Shown: one piece after another, positions 15,274 to 24,011 of the stretch
Layout: each line of letters starts with the position of its first letter
Numbering within the stretch: position 1 is the first letter of the stretch
From: an uncultured Treponema sp.
GTDB taxonomy: Bacteria > Spirochaetota > Spirochaetia > Treponematales > Treponemataceae
Direction of reading: 5' to 3'
Length of the DNA stretch: 50,382 bases
Assembly: GCA_937877515.1 (NCBI GenBank)
Contig: CALFIX010000061.1
Location: 1 to 50,382 of the forward strand
The notes under the pieces: generated by a model
What the model was told of the DNA's origin: nothing
Seen by the model: the letters and a program-made list of their open reading frames with translations, nothing else
Databases searched by the model: none
Program-made: the position numbers and the translations under genes

Positions 15274-16194
15274 TTAGTGTTTTTGCTGCATTTTTTTCTT
15301 TGCAAACAGATTTTTTATGCGTATCAGAAGCGTTTTTTTTCCGTATGTGTATTTAAAATCTTCTGCAGCCTGATCCAGGGAGAATGATTCTCCAAATTTC
15401 TGTTTAAGTTCATCCCAGTATTTTATGACAAATACATATAAGTCACTTCGTGTGCGTCCTTTAAAGTGCTTTAATATGTGGTGAGTTTCTATTGTGTGTA
15501 TTACTGGAAGATATACGTTGTTGAACCAGGAAATAACAGCTTCATCCATAGGTATTTCTTCTTTTTTGTCCATGTTGATGTAATATTTATGAATGAGTAT
15601 GTGGTTATAAATAACGTCATATTGACCTGTCGTAGAAAAATCCAAAACCCAGAAATCTGTTAAATCTCCAAAATTTGTTTCATTATAAAAAACTCTCTTT
15701 TCGTAATTTATAACTTGCTTTATCATTTGCCCTTTTGAGCTTCCGGCTTTTAGTTTTATTTCGCTCTGCAGACTTACAACCTCTGCGTCAATGTATTCTA
15801 TGCCCTTTGCCTTTGCAACGCTTACACGGTGATTTCCGTCTCTAACAAAATAAAGTCCTCCAACTTCGTAGAGTGTTATCGGAGGAAGGGTTACATCCTG
15901 GTAGTGGGCTAAATCTACGCGCTCCCAACGGGGTTTTAAAAAATTATTTTTTGGGAAAAAATGATTGTCAAAGTCTTTGTAACGGCCTTCGCTGCCAACA
16001 ATAAGGTTTATAGGCACTACCTGCATTCCTTTGTACACCTCATTAGAAGGCTTTAAAAGTTTCTTTATGTCTGTAAAGGAAATGAGAGTAGCTTCTTCCG
16101 GGTTTAGAATGTGCTGAATTTCATTAAATAAAGCCTTGTTGTGTGCTTTATTAAAGTCTTCATCGGTCTGAGCGGATAGTAATTGTCGGGACAA
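15274..16194 (-). CDS. ParB/sulfiredoxin-fold protein of unknown role
   Basis: About 306 residues. The recognisable part is YFVRDGNHRVSVAKAKGIEYIDAEVV, the ParB/Srx-type GxxRxxA-like strand-helix block found in many proteins other than chromosome-segregation ParB. No helix-turn-helix is evident. The C-terminal half has conserved-looking aromatic stretches (DFWVLDFSTTGQYDVIYNHI) and a basic tail. Similar DUF4032-type proteins combine these regions. I chose the TTG at 16194 because AAGGAG lies eight bases upstream. A longer form from ATG 16230 is possible but has no such site. It overlaps the phosphoesterase gene by 35 bases. Confidence 0.65.
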   Translation of the reverse strand: MSRQLLSAQTDEDFNKAHNKALFNEIQHILNPEEATLISFTDIKKLLKPSNEVYKGMQVVPINLIVGSEGRYKDFDNHFFPKNNFLKPRWERVDLAHYQDVTLPPITLYEVGGLYFVRDGNHRVSVAKAKGIEYIDAEVVSLQSEIKLKAGSSKGQMIKQVINYEKRVFYNETNFGDLTDFWVLDFSTTGQYDVIYNHILIHKYYINMDKKEEIPMDEAVISWFNNVYLPVIHTIETHHILKHFKGRTRSDLYVFVIKYWDELKQKFGESFSLDQAAEDFKYTYGKKTLLIRIKNLFAKKKMQQKH

Positions 16195-16927
16195 ATTTTT
16201 CTCCTTTTTGCTCTGAAAATTTTGGTTCATAGTCAAAAACAAAATGACTGTATGCATTTATTACAGTAGTTTCCAAGCTTTTTGTAACACGAATATCATG
16301 TAAATCATAAAGGTGTATGTGCCCGTGTACTAAAGCTGCCGGTTTAAACTTTGTTATAAACCAGTTAAAGCATTCAAAGCCTCTGTGACAGGGGTCCTCC
16401 CTGTCATGAATGTGACGGGGACTTGCATGCGTTAGAAAAATGTCGCAGAAACGTCCGTAACGTATTTTATTCCAGAGAAGCGAAGGTATTAAGGCAATAA
16501 GCTGCAACTTCATTTGAAATTCTGTAAATTGGGCTTCTCCGTTGTTGTATCTTTTTGAGCCTGAAACTCCGCTAATAAGTAGTGGAGTTGTTTTGCCATT
16601 TGGAAGGGTAAAGACAAGGTGCTTACTTCTCAGCATCTTGTTGCTGACATAATCTGCACTGTGACTGTGGTTGGTTTGCAGGGAAGAAGAAAAACTGTTA
16701 TTTGTGTTTTCCATAACAAGCTTGTGGCGGTAGTAGCCGTATTCTTCCAAATCATGGTTTCCAAAAACAAAAAAGGTGGGCTTTCCTAAGGCGTCTGTAA
16801 TAAAGTCTACGTATTCCATAGACAGGTCTCCTGCACATAAGACCGCATCTACATCGCCATATCTTTCTTTTAGCGATGTAGAGTAAACTAAGGGGTCTAT
16901 TAAATCGGAGACGCACAGAAAACGCAT
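16160..16927 (-). CDS. Calcineurin-like metallophosphoesterase
   Basis: 255 residues. Metal-binding blocks: VSDLID at the start, AGDLSMEY, FGNHD, LTHASPRHIHD and HGHIHLYD. In most of the superfamily the first block is D-x-H. Here it reads D-L-I-D, a variant that loses the usual His. Substrate unknown; the family includes phosphodiesterases and nucleotide hydrolases. Its start is two bases after the stop of the TPR gene, and it overlaps the ParB-fold gene, so the three are one transcription unit. Confidence 0.85.
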   Translation of the reverse strand: MRFLCVSDLIDPLVYSTSLKERYGDVDAVLCAGDLSMEYVDFITDALGKPTFFVFGNHDLEEYGYYRHKLVMENTNNSFSSSLQTNHSHSADYVSNKMLRSKHLVFTLPNGKTTPLLISGVSGSKRYNNGEAQFTEFQMKLQLIALIPSLLWNKIRYGRFCDIFLTHASPRHIHDREDPCHRGFECFNWFITKFKPAALVHGHIHLYDLHDIRVTKSLETTVINAYSHFVFDYEPKFSEQKGEKFVPTITIRSDR

Positions 16928-16929
16928 AC

Positions 16930-18291
16930 TTAAACGCCAGCTTTACTCATCATTTTTTCTAGTTGATCTTTTGCTACAAGCTGAATTGGGCGGCCTTCTG
17001 CAAACTTTATGCAGGCACTGTTAAATTCTGAACTAGTAACTATGATGCCCTTTGTGTAGCCCTGGGCTTTTACCACGTCGGCAACTTTTCTTGCAACAGT
17101 TTCTTCAAGAGGCTCTGTGTCTCTGTGGAATTCTATAAGAAAAATCTGCTGCCTCATGTTCATCCAGTTGTCCTGCTTTCCTTCTGTGGTGAGCATTGTA
17201 CAGCCAAATGGAGTTGATTCGGCTTTTTGACAGTCTAAGTTCATTCCTGCTTTTGCAATTTTTTTGCACATTTCTATAAAAGGTGCATTTCCTGCAGTAA
17301 GATATTCTTTCATACTGTCATTATTTTGAAGTTCTTTGTATTCATTTAGCTTGGAAGCTACGTCGCGGAAATTTTTGTTTTTTCTAAAAATTATTTCCCA
17401 CTGTTCAATAGCTTTTTCAATCTTTCTGCTTTTTTCATAGCAGGTGGCAAGAAAATAGCGTGCATAAAGGGTTTCCTGACTTGACTCGTTTTTTGAGCAG
17501 CTTATTGCGTGTTCATAGTCTGCAATAGCCTGGTCTGTCTGACCTGCAAGCATAAGGCATGAACCTTTTTCTATGAGGGCTTTCTGTCTGAAATCTGGAT
17601 CTCTCTGGGCTTTTTCTAGTGCCTTGCATGCTGCAGAAAAGTCCTTGTTGTCTTTTAAAATTTTTCCGAGGTAGTAGTAGTTTGAATAGTTTTCCGGGCT
17701 AAGCTTTATAGCTATGTCAATTTCTTTTTTTGCCTCACCGTATTGCTTTGAGCGGTAGAGCAGGTAGCCCATGGCCGTGTGACTTTTTGCATGCTTTTTG
17801 TTTATTGTGAGTGCCTTCTGGTAAAACCCCATTGCCAGGGCGGGCTTTCCTGCCAATTCGTAAAGCTTTCCGACATTATAGTCGTTTTCTGCATTTTGAG
17901 GTTCCATCTTTGTAAGAAGAAGGTATTCTTTTAGCGCATCTTGAGGCTGATTGTATTTTTGATACAATTCTGCCATTTGTTTTCTGAATTCTAATTCTGG
18001 AATGTCTCCGTTAAAAACTGCATTTTCGTTTACAGTTTTAAATTCCATAAACGCGAGTTCTGTTTTATTGTCTGCCATATAGGCTTTGCCTAAAAGGTAA
18101 TGTGCAACATAATCACGTGGGTTTTTAGAAACTATGCCTTTTGCTGCTTTTTGTGCTGCCTGAACTTTTCCCTGCTTTAAAAGCTTTTGCACACCGTCAA
18201 TTTTCTGGGGACTTGCAATGTTTTTTACAATGACAACAGAAGTGAAAGCAATAAACGCTACAAGAACGCCGATAATTATAACAAGAACCAT
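16930..18291 (-). CDS. Membrane-anchored TPR protein with an Mrr-like C-terminal domain
   Basis: About 453 residues. One N-terminal membrane helix (MVLVIIIGVLVAFIAFTSVV) and around seven TPR repeats (for example AHYLLGKAYMADNKTELAFM and SHTAMGYLLYRSKQYGEA). The last 70 residues resemble the C-terminal part of Mrr-type endonuclease folds (GIIVTSSEFNSACIKFAEGRPIQLV). The position expected to hold the catalytic E/Q-x-K reads EFH, so nuclease activity is unlikely. Start taken as the ATG at 18291, preceded by GGATGGAGACAA. Upstream codons overlap the promoter. Confidence 0.78.
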   Translation of the reverse strand: MVLVIIIGVLVAFIAFTSVVIVKNIASPQKIDGVQKLLKQGKVQAAQKAAKGIVSKNPRDYVAHYLLGKAYMADNKTELAFMEFKTVNENAVFNGDIPELEFRKQMAELYQKYNQPQDALKEYLLLTKMEPQNAENDYNVGKLYELAGKPALAMGFYQKALTINKKHAKSHTAMGYLLYRSKQYGEAKKEIDIAIKLSPENYSNYYYLGKILKDNKDFSAACKALEKAQRDPDFRQKALIEKGSCLMLAGQTDQAIADYEHAISCSKNESSQETLYARYFLATCYEKSRKIEKAIEQWEIIFRKNKNFRDVASKLNEYKELQNNDSMKEYLTAGNAPFIEMCKKIAKAGMNLDCQKAESTPFGCTMLTTEGKQDNWMNMRQQIFLIEFHRDTEPLEETVARKVADVVKAQGYTKGIIVTSSEFNSACIKFAEGRPIQLVAKDQLEKMMSKAGV

Positions 18292-18319
18292 TTGTCTCCA
18301 TCCGATAATTATGGTTGAA

Positions 18320-18348
18320 AGATTAGCTTTTTTATGAAAATATGTCAA
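18320..18348 (-). promoter_or_regulatory. Promoter of the TPR/phosphoesterase/ParB-fold unit
   Basis: On the minus strand TTGACA (18348-18343), 17 bases, TAATCT (18325-18320; 3/6). Predicted transcription start near 18313, consistent with translation from 18291. Confidence 0.5.
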
Positions 18349-18412
18349 ACAAGCTACATTTCTATAGATTATACTTCATTTTGAATATAAATAAAGGGGG
18401 TAATTGTAAAAA

Positions 18413-19273
18413 ATGCTTTTAAAGTCCTGTAAAAACAGATTTTTTATATATTTTGCAATTTTCTGTATATTTTTGTCTTTTTCCTGTTTTTCAGTTTATG
18501 CTGAAGATGATTTTTCTCGGGGTGAAGAACTTTTTAGGCAGAATGAAGCATACGAAGCAATTCCCTTTTTAAAGAAAGCTGTTTCTGAAGGCTCTCATCC
18601 TAAAGCTTATGTATATCTGTCTGTGGCTTATTACCAGCTTGGACGATACCAGGAAAGCCTGGATATATGTAATCTGGGTATGAAGGTTAGCGGAACGGAT
18701 AAAAAGGTTTTAAGCTTTAATGCCGGAAATACAGCTTTTAGCATGGGAGACTGGGCTAGTGCAGAAGCCTGGTATTCCAAGGCGATTATGGCTGATAGTG
18801 AATATGCTCCTCCATATTTGAATAGGGCAAATTCAAGAATGAAGCAGAATAAAATAGAGCTGGCTAAGGAAGATTATGAGCGTTATGCCCGGTTAGAGCC
18901 AGAAAGTACAGTGGCAGAGAATCTGGAAATATTGATTTCTCTGATTGATGATGAAATTGCTTCGCAGAAAGCAGCAAAAGAGGCTATGGCTTTAGAAGAA
19001 AAGCGTCTGAAAGAGGAAGAAGAGCGTCTTATGAAGGAACTTGCAGAGCGTGAAAAGGCTGCTCAGGAAGAAGCTGAACGGCTTAGAATGGAGCAGGCTG
19101 AAAGGGAGCGCATTGCAAAAGAGGAAGCTGAAAGAAAGGCTTTGGAGGAAGCAGAAAAAAGACGCAGGCTGCTAGAAGATGTAGCAGCTTCTTTACAGGG
19201 AACACAAACTCAAAATATGTCTGCGGGTGCAGAAGGAACGGTAGATTATGACTACGAATCAGAACTCGAATAG
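18413..19273 (+). CDS. Exported TPR protein with a charged C-terminal coiled coil
   Basis: 286 residues. N-terminal hydrophobic signal (FFIYFAIFCIFLSFSCFSVYA). Three to four TPRs at about 30-180 (AYVYLSVAYYQLGRYQESLDI; APPYLNRANSRMKQNKIELA). A long Glu/Lys/Arg-rich helix at about 185-265 (repeats of the AEREKAAQEEAERLR type) probably forms a coiled coil. The Cys in the signal could be a lipidation site, but no clear lipobox is seen. The 3' end overlaps the next gene by 26 bases, so the two are translated together. Confidence 0.82.
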   Translation: MLLKSCKNRFFIYFAIFCIFLSFSCFSVYAEDDFSRGEELFRQNEAYEAIPFLKKAVSEGSHPKAYVYLSVAYYQLGRYQESLDICNLGMKVSGTDKKVLSFNAGNTAFSMGDWASAEAWYSKAIMADSEYAPPYLNRANSRMKQNKIELAKEDYERYARLEPESTVAENLEILISLIDDEIASQKAAKEAMALEEKRLKEEEERLMKELAEREKAAQEEAERLRMEQAERERIAKEEAERKALEEAEKRRRLLEDVAASLQGTQTQNMSAGAEGTVDYDYESELE

Positions 19274-21896
19274 TGATGAAAAAATAAAAAAGACTGGTAC
19301 ATCGGTTAAAAAGACCGGTACGACGGCTAAAAAGACCGGCACGACGGCTAAAAAGACAGGTACGACGGCAAAAAAGACCGGTATATCGGTTAAAAAGACC
19401 GGTACGACGGCTAAAAAGACAGGTACGACGGCAAAAAAGACCGGTACATCGGCTAAAAAGACCGGCACGACGGCTAAAAAGACCGGTACGACGGCTAAAA
19501 AGGCCGGCACGACGGCTAAAAAGACCGGCACGACGGCTAAAAAGACCGGCACGACGGCAAAAAAGACAGAAACTGCGGCTAAAAAAGCCAGAGAGACTGT
19601 TGCAGAGCTTACCCCGGAGCCTATAAAAGCTCTTGATGCGTCAGAAAAAGAATTTCTGTCTGATCAGAGTTCTACACCGGTTGAAGAAAATTCTAGCTTT
19701 AGAGAAGAACCCCTGACTCAGGTTCAGCCAGTGATACGCCCTCAAGGCCAGATTCAGCCTCTTAAGATGCAGCAAGTTCTGCCTCAGGGACAAAATACGG
19801 GTACAAAAATTATTATTATTACCGGGGCAATAGTTATTGCAATATTACTTTTTTTAGTTGCAATTTTGTGTGTAAAAGTTTTTTCCATGTCATCAGATTC
19901 TGTCCGCTATGAAAATGACTCAGACAGTACCCCCTTTGTAAACTTATCTACCCAGAAAGGAAGAGAGAATGCCTTAAAGCTTGCCCAAAATTATTTGGAT
20001 GGCGGCATGTATGATAAGGCCATGGATATTTTGAATCAGCTTATAATTCAAGAATATTCAGATAAAGAGGCTAGAGAGCTTTTAGATAAGGCCTTGGAGC
20101 TAAAAAAACAAGATGCAAATCAAAGCATAAGTTCTGACGGATTGTCTTTAAGTTTTGATACAAGTGATTTAAGTAGTGCAATGCAGTCAACTTTAGATTC
20201 TTTTAAAGACGAGCTTGCCCGTCAGAATGCAGAAAATCAGCGTAATGCTCAAGCTACTTCAAATGCAATTAATGCTCTGGTAAAACAGCAGCAGGAACAG
20301 GAAGAAAGCAGAAAGGTTAGGGAAGCAGAAGAAAAGGCTCAGCGAAAATTAGAAGAAGAACAAAGAGCAAAAGTTGAAGCCGAACGTAAAAGGGCAGAAG
20401 AAGAAAAAGCTAAAAAGGATGCCACTTATGCCTTATTGTTAAAAAATGTAAATGATGAGATTTCTAAAGGCAAAGCTGCCTTAAATGCCGGAGATGTAGA
20501 AGAGGCTCTTAAGCATTTTGAAAACGCAAAGTCTTTAATTCCGGATGAAGAAAAAGAACTTGCTTCTTCAAAAATGAACGAAATCGGTTATGCTCTTTAC
20601 GAAGCTTCTCAAAATCTTCAGAATCCTGCCAAGACCCAGGCAGGAAAAGCTGCCGTCAGTTATGCAAGCGGTGCAATAGAAGCTTCTCCAAATGCAAAAG
20701 AAGACTCGTCTTCTCACTACATTCTGGCTATGAAATCCATAGAAGAAAAAAATTATGCACAGGCCGAGCAGGAATTAAAAAATGCAGTTGCAAAAGATAC
20801 TTCAAATTCTATGTATTATTATCAGCTTGGCAGGGCTCAGGCAAATCAGAAAAAGTACAAGGAAGCTGCGGCGTCTTTTCAGACATCTGTAAAATATAAC
20901 GACAGCTATGCACCTGCTCAGTACAATCTGGGGTTTGTAAGTGAACGCTTAAATAATCAGAGTCAGGCATTGCAGGCTTATAGAAAGGCATATTCTGTTG
21001 ATCCTAATTACGAAAAAGCTTACATAGCAGCTGCACGTATTCTTGTAAAACAGGGGGATTACAATGGGGGTGCTTCTGCTTTTAATGAGGCTGTTCGTGT
21101 AAATCCGTCAAATGCTCAGACTTATCAAGAATTAGGCTCCTGCTATTCACTTTCCGGAAAATATACGGAAGCTGAGTCTAGCTATAAAAAAGCTTTAGCA
21201 TATATGACTCCCGGTCAAGAAGACCCTGCAACGTATTATAATCTTTCTTCTGTTATGATTGCTCAAAATAAAACCGAAGAAGCTTTAAGCTATGCTCTTA
21301 AAGCATACGAAAAAAAGAATTCTGCCTCTAAAAATCTTAAGGTAAATATTATTTATAATTATGCTTTATTGTGTGATCAGAATGGAGATGATTTAAATGC
21401 AATAACGCTTTACAGAGAAGTTTTACAGGAAGAACCTTCAAATATAAAGGCAAAGACAAATCTAGCCGTTCTTTGTCTTGAACAAAATGACGCAGATACT
21501 GCAATCACGCTGTTATCCAGTGCCTATACTCAAGATCCTAAAAACTTTGAAGTTAATAATAATCTTGGTAATGCATACAGAATGAAAGAAAACTACAATG
21601 ATGCCATTACTTATTATCAAAATGCATTGAAGATTCAAAATAAAAACAACACTGTTCGAGAAAATCTTGCAAAGGCTTACGCGAGTGCAGAACGTTATGA
21701 TTCGGCCCGTGCAACTTATGAGGATGTTGTTAAGGCAGATAATAATGCCTGGGAAGCCTGGCTGGAGCTGAGTAAGGTCTGTATGCAGTTAAAGGATAAT
21801 GCATCTGCAGAAAAATATCTTGTGTATCTGCAGGAAAAAAATCCATCTTTTAAGGCTCAAGAGGTGGCAAGTCTTTTAAAAGCTGTCTCTCAGTAA
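19248..21896 (+). CDS. Single-pass membrane TPR protein with a Lys-rich heptad-repeat N-terminal tail
   Basis: 882 residues. Residues 14-111 are 14 copies of a heptad with consensus KKTGTTA, giving a long cationic, histone-H1-like tail. A Pro/Gln-rich spacer follows, then one membrane helix at about 185-210 (IIIITGAIVIAILLFLVAIL), a coiled-coil/low-complexity region (about 330-390) and about ten TPR units to the C-terminus (MYYYQLGRAQANQKKYKEAA; APAQYNLGFVSERLNNQSQA). Topology by the positive-inside rule puts the cationic tail in the cytoplasm and the TPRs in the periplasm. Function unknown. Confidence 0.85.
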   Translation: MTTNQNSNSDEKIKKTGTSVKKTGTTAKKTGTTAKKTGTTAKKTGISVKKTGTTAKKTGTTAKKTGTSAKKTGTTAKKTGTTAKKAGTTAKKTGTTAKKTGTTAKKTETAAKKARETVAELTPEPIKALDASEKEFLSDQSSTPVEENSSFREEPLTQVQPVIRPQGQIQPLKMQQVLPQGQNTGTKIIIITGAIVIAILLFLVAILCVKVFSMSSDSVRYENDSDSTPFVNLSTQKGRENALKLAQNYLDGGMYDKAMDILNQLIIQEYSDKEARELLDKALELKKQDANQSISSDGLSLSFDTSDLSSAMQSTLDSFKDELARQNAENQRNAQATSNAINALVKQQQEQEESRKVREAEEKAQRKLEEEQRAKVEAERKRAEEEKAKKDATYALLLKNVNDEISKGKAALNAGDVEEALKHFENAKSLIPDEEKELASSKMNEIGYALYEASQNLQNPAKTQAGKAAVSYASGAIEASPNAKEDSSSHYILAMKSIEEKNYAQAEQELKNAVAKDTSNSMYYYQLGRAQANQKKYKEAAASFQTSVKYNDSYAPAQYNLGFVSERLNNQSQALQAYRKAYSVDPNYEKAYIAAARILVKQGDYNGGASAFNEAVRVNPSNAQTYQELGSCYSLSGKYTEAESSYKKALAYMTPGQEDPATYYNLSSVMIAQNKTEEALSYALKAYEKKNSASKNLKVNIIYNYALLCDQNGDDLNAITLYREVLQEEPSNIKAKTNLAVLCLEQNDADTAITLLSSAYTQDPKNFEVNNNLGNAYRMKENYNDAITYYQNALKIQNKNNTVRENLAKAYASAERYDSARATYEDVVKADNNAWEAWLELSKVCMQLKDNASAEKYLVYLQEKNPSFKAQEVASLLKAVSQ
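19287..19580 (+). repeat. 21-bp tandem repeat (14 units) coding for KKTGTTA heptads
   Basis: Fourteen 21-base units of the form AAAAAGACCGGTACGACGGCT with small variations (ggc/ggt, aca tcg for acg acg). All units keep frame. Copy-number changes would be in frame and alter only tail length. Confidence 0.92.
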
Positions 21897-21897
21897 G

Positions 21898-23703
21898 TTA
21901 AATGCGTTTTACAAGGCTAAAAAGCTGCTTTCTTGTGATTGTAGTGTAAACCGGTCTACCGTGAGGACAATGTGGATCTGGAAGTTTTAAAGCCTCTTGT
22001 GCAATCCAGGAGGCTGTTTTTTCATCTAGTACCGTTCCGTCCATTACGGCACTTCTGCAGGCAGTACTTGCTGCTACCGCATTTATCATGTCCTTTGGAT
22101 TTATACGTTTATCCAATAAATCTTTTTTTAAATCTTCTTCAGTGCCTTTCCATCTGATGGGAACTGTATAAAATTCCCATCTGCCGTTTCCGCAATTTTT
22201 TCCTGTAAAACCGCATGCTTCAAGAGCTTCTTGTAATTCACTAAGAAAATTATCATCGCCGGCACTTTCTGTCTGCACTACATAGGGAACAAGGAGGCTT
22301 TGCTTTTGTCCTGCATCATTCATGATTTTGTTGTATAAAACTCTTTCATGGGCTGCATGTTGATCTATTATGTATAGAACATCATCTTTTTCTGCTATTA
22401 GAAAAGTTCCGAGTGCCATTCCGACAAAGTGAAAGTTGTCTTCTTTTACGTCTGTTTCCGGGCTTGAAACATAATTGGGTTTTGTTTCTCTTCCTTCAAT
22501 GCCGGCATCAATCAGAACTGAGGCAAGTGCAGATGCATTACTTTTAGAATTTGACGCAGAGGTTCCAAAAAAGCTTTCTCTTTTTCCGGAATTTCCTGAA
22601 TAGCTGTGTCTTAGTCTTTCTGTGTATCCCATGTATTTTGCAGATGGAGCGTCAAAGTTAAAAGTATCATTTTGGGAGAAGAATGTTTCTTCTTCATTTT
22701 TTGCTCCGTCAATGATTTCTTTTTTTGTGTACTCCTTAAGAAAATCTCTAACCCTAGAGCTAACTCCGTGATGTAGAGAAGAAATATCCTTAAAGCGAGC
22801 TTCTCGTTTTGCGGGATGAATATTAAAGTCTACAAGAGAAGGCTCCATTTCTACAAATAAACAAGCCACCGGGTGCGTTCCATTCGGGAAGTACCCCTGA
22901 GCTCCATATTCTATGGCCTGCAATAGTGAATATTCCTGAATACGTCTGCCGTTTACGTAAATGTAAATATTTTTTCTATTAGATCTGGAAACGGAAGGTT
23001 CCCCTATTACAAGTTTAAAACTCCATGTGCCGTCAGGAGCTTTTCCTTCTATTTCGTAAAAAAGGGATTCTCTTTCAAAAATTTCTAGAGCTTGGCAGAA
23101 TCTTTGCTTTAGGCTTTGCCCTTTGGGCAGTGTTGTTTTTTCAACTCCATCCATTACAAGACTAAAGGTTATGTTGGGGCAGGGAAGTACTTTTTCTTCA
23201 AATGTGGAGCGGCACATAAGGCCTTCGCTGGCTTCTCTTTTTAGAAATTGTCTTCGAGCCGGAAAGTTTTCAAATAACCCTTGAGTTTGAACAATTGTTC
23301 CGTTTACAGGTGTACTTTGCGTTAGTTCATGGTCCTGCGTAACAGAGGCATTCATTGTCCATCCGCCACTTTTTATGGAAAGCCTGCTTACGGCAGCCAT
23401 AGAGGCAAGTGCTTCTCCTCTAAAACCAAGCGTCGTAAGGTTTAATAAATCTGTTTCTGAGCTTATTTTGCTTGTTGCATGGGGGCGTGCGCAGTTAAAC
23501 AAATCTTCTTTTGTCATTCCGCAGCCGTTATCAACAACTCGTATTTTTTCTATGCCTCCACCTGTAAGTTCAACAGTTATGTGGTCTGCTCCTGAGTCTA
23601 CAGCATTGTCCATCAGCTCTCTGACAATCGCGTTAGGTCTATCTATTACTTCTCCTGCTGCAATTTTTCTTGCAACTTCTGCATTTAATTGTTTGACGCT
23701 CAT
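21898..23703 (-). CDS. mutL: DNA mismatch repair protein MutL
   Basis: 601 residues. N-terminal GHKL ATPase with IAAGEVIDRP, ELMDNAVDSGA, VDNGCGM and GFRGEAL (93-99). C-terminal dimerisation/endonuclease domain with DQHAAHERVLYN (447-458), ACRSAVMDG (548-556) and CPHGRP (579-584). The endonuclease motif DQHA-x2-E-x4-E is present except that the last Glu is Asn. The other zinc-binding motifs are kept. It follows xseB by five bases and is the third gene of the xseA-xseB-mutL unit. Confidence 0.96.
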   Translation of the reverse strand: MSVKQLNAEVARKIAAGEVIDRPNAIVRELMDNAVDSGADHITVELTGGGIEKIRVVDNGCGMTKEDLFNCARPHATSKISSETDLLNLTTLGFRGEALASMAAVSRLSIKSGGWTMNASVTQDHELTQSTPVNGTIVQTQGLFENFPARRQFLKREASEGLMCRSTFEEKVLPCPNITFSLVMDGVEKTTLPKGQSLKQRFCQALEIFERESLFYEIEGKAPDGTWSFKLVIGEPSVSRSNRKNIYIYVNGRRIQEYSLLQAIEYGAQGYFPNGTHPVACLFVEMEPSLVDFNIHPAKREARFKDISSLHHGVSSRVRDFLKEYTKKEIIDGAKNEEETFFSQNDTFNFDAPSAKYMGYTERLRHSYSGNSGKRESFFGTSASNSKSNASALASVLIDAGIEGRETKPNYVSSPETDVKEDNFHFVGMALGTFLIAEKDDVLYIIDQHAAHERVLYNKIMNDAGQKQSLLVPYVVQTESAGDDNFLSELQEALEACGFTGKNCGNGRWEFYTVPIRWKGTEEDLKKDLLDKRINPKDMINAVAASTACRSAVMDGTVLDEKTASWIAQEALKLPDPHCPHGRPVYTTITRKQLFSLVKRI

Positions 23704-23708
23704 TTTTT

Positions 23709-24011
23709 TTATGCACGTGTTCCGTTTATTTCTTCAGAGCTGTTAAAGAGATCTAAAACCGGTTCGTTTAACGCCTTTCTTGAACTTTTCTTTTTGGGCT
23801 CTGAGCTTTCTTCCAAGGCATCTTCTGTTACAGGAGCATTTGCTAATATCTGAACCTTACCTTCTATGGCGTCCAACTCTTTTTGCATTCCTTTGGCAAG
23901 CTTAATGCCTTCCTCAAAGTCTTTTAAAGCATCTTCTAAGCTTATGTCAGTGCGCTTTATGTCGCTTGTAAGGTCTTCTAGTTTTCTTAGTTTTTCTTCA
24001 AAGCTGTTCAT
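23709..24011 (-). CDS. xseB: Exodeoxyribonuclease VII small subunit
   Basis: 100 residues. The N-terminal 65 match the family: FEEKLRKLEDLTSDI, then LEDALKDFEEGIKLAKGMQKEL. The C-terminal 35 residues are a low-complexity Ser/Lys tail, longer than in most XseB proteins. The start overlaps the xseA stop as ATGA. The product binds the XseA large subunit to form the single-strand exonuclease. Confidence 0.93.
   Translation of the reverse strand: MNSFEEKLRKLEDLTSDIKRTDISLEDALKDFEEGIKLAKGMQKELDAIEGKVQILANAPVTEDALEESSEPKKKSSRKALNEPVLDLFNSSEEINGTRA

Noticed and set aside
19259..19580. Antisense gene across the 21-base repeats
   Set aside because: The reverse open frame is a by-product of the repeat (monotonous Val/Pro/Phe repeats) with no ribosome-binding site.
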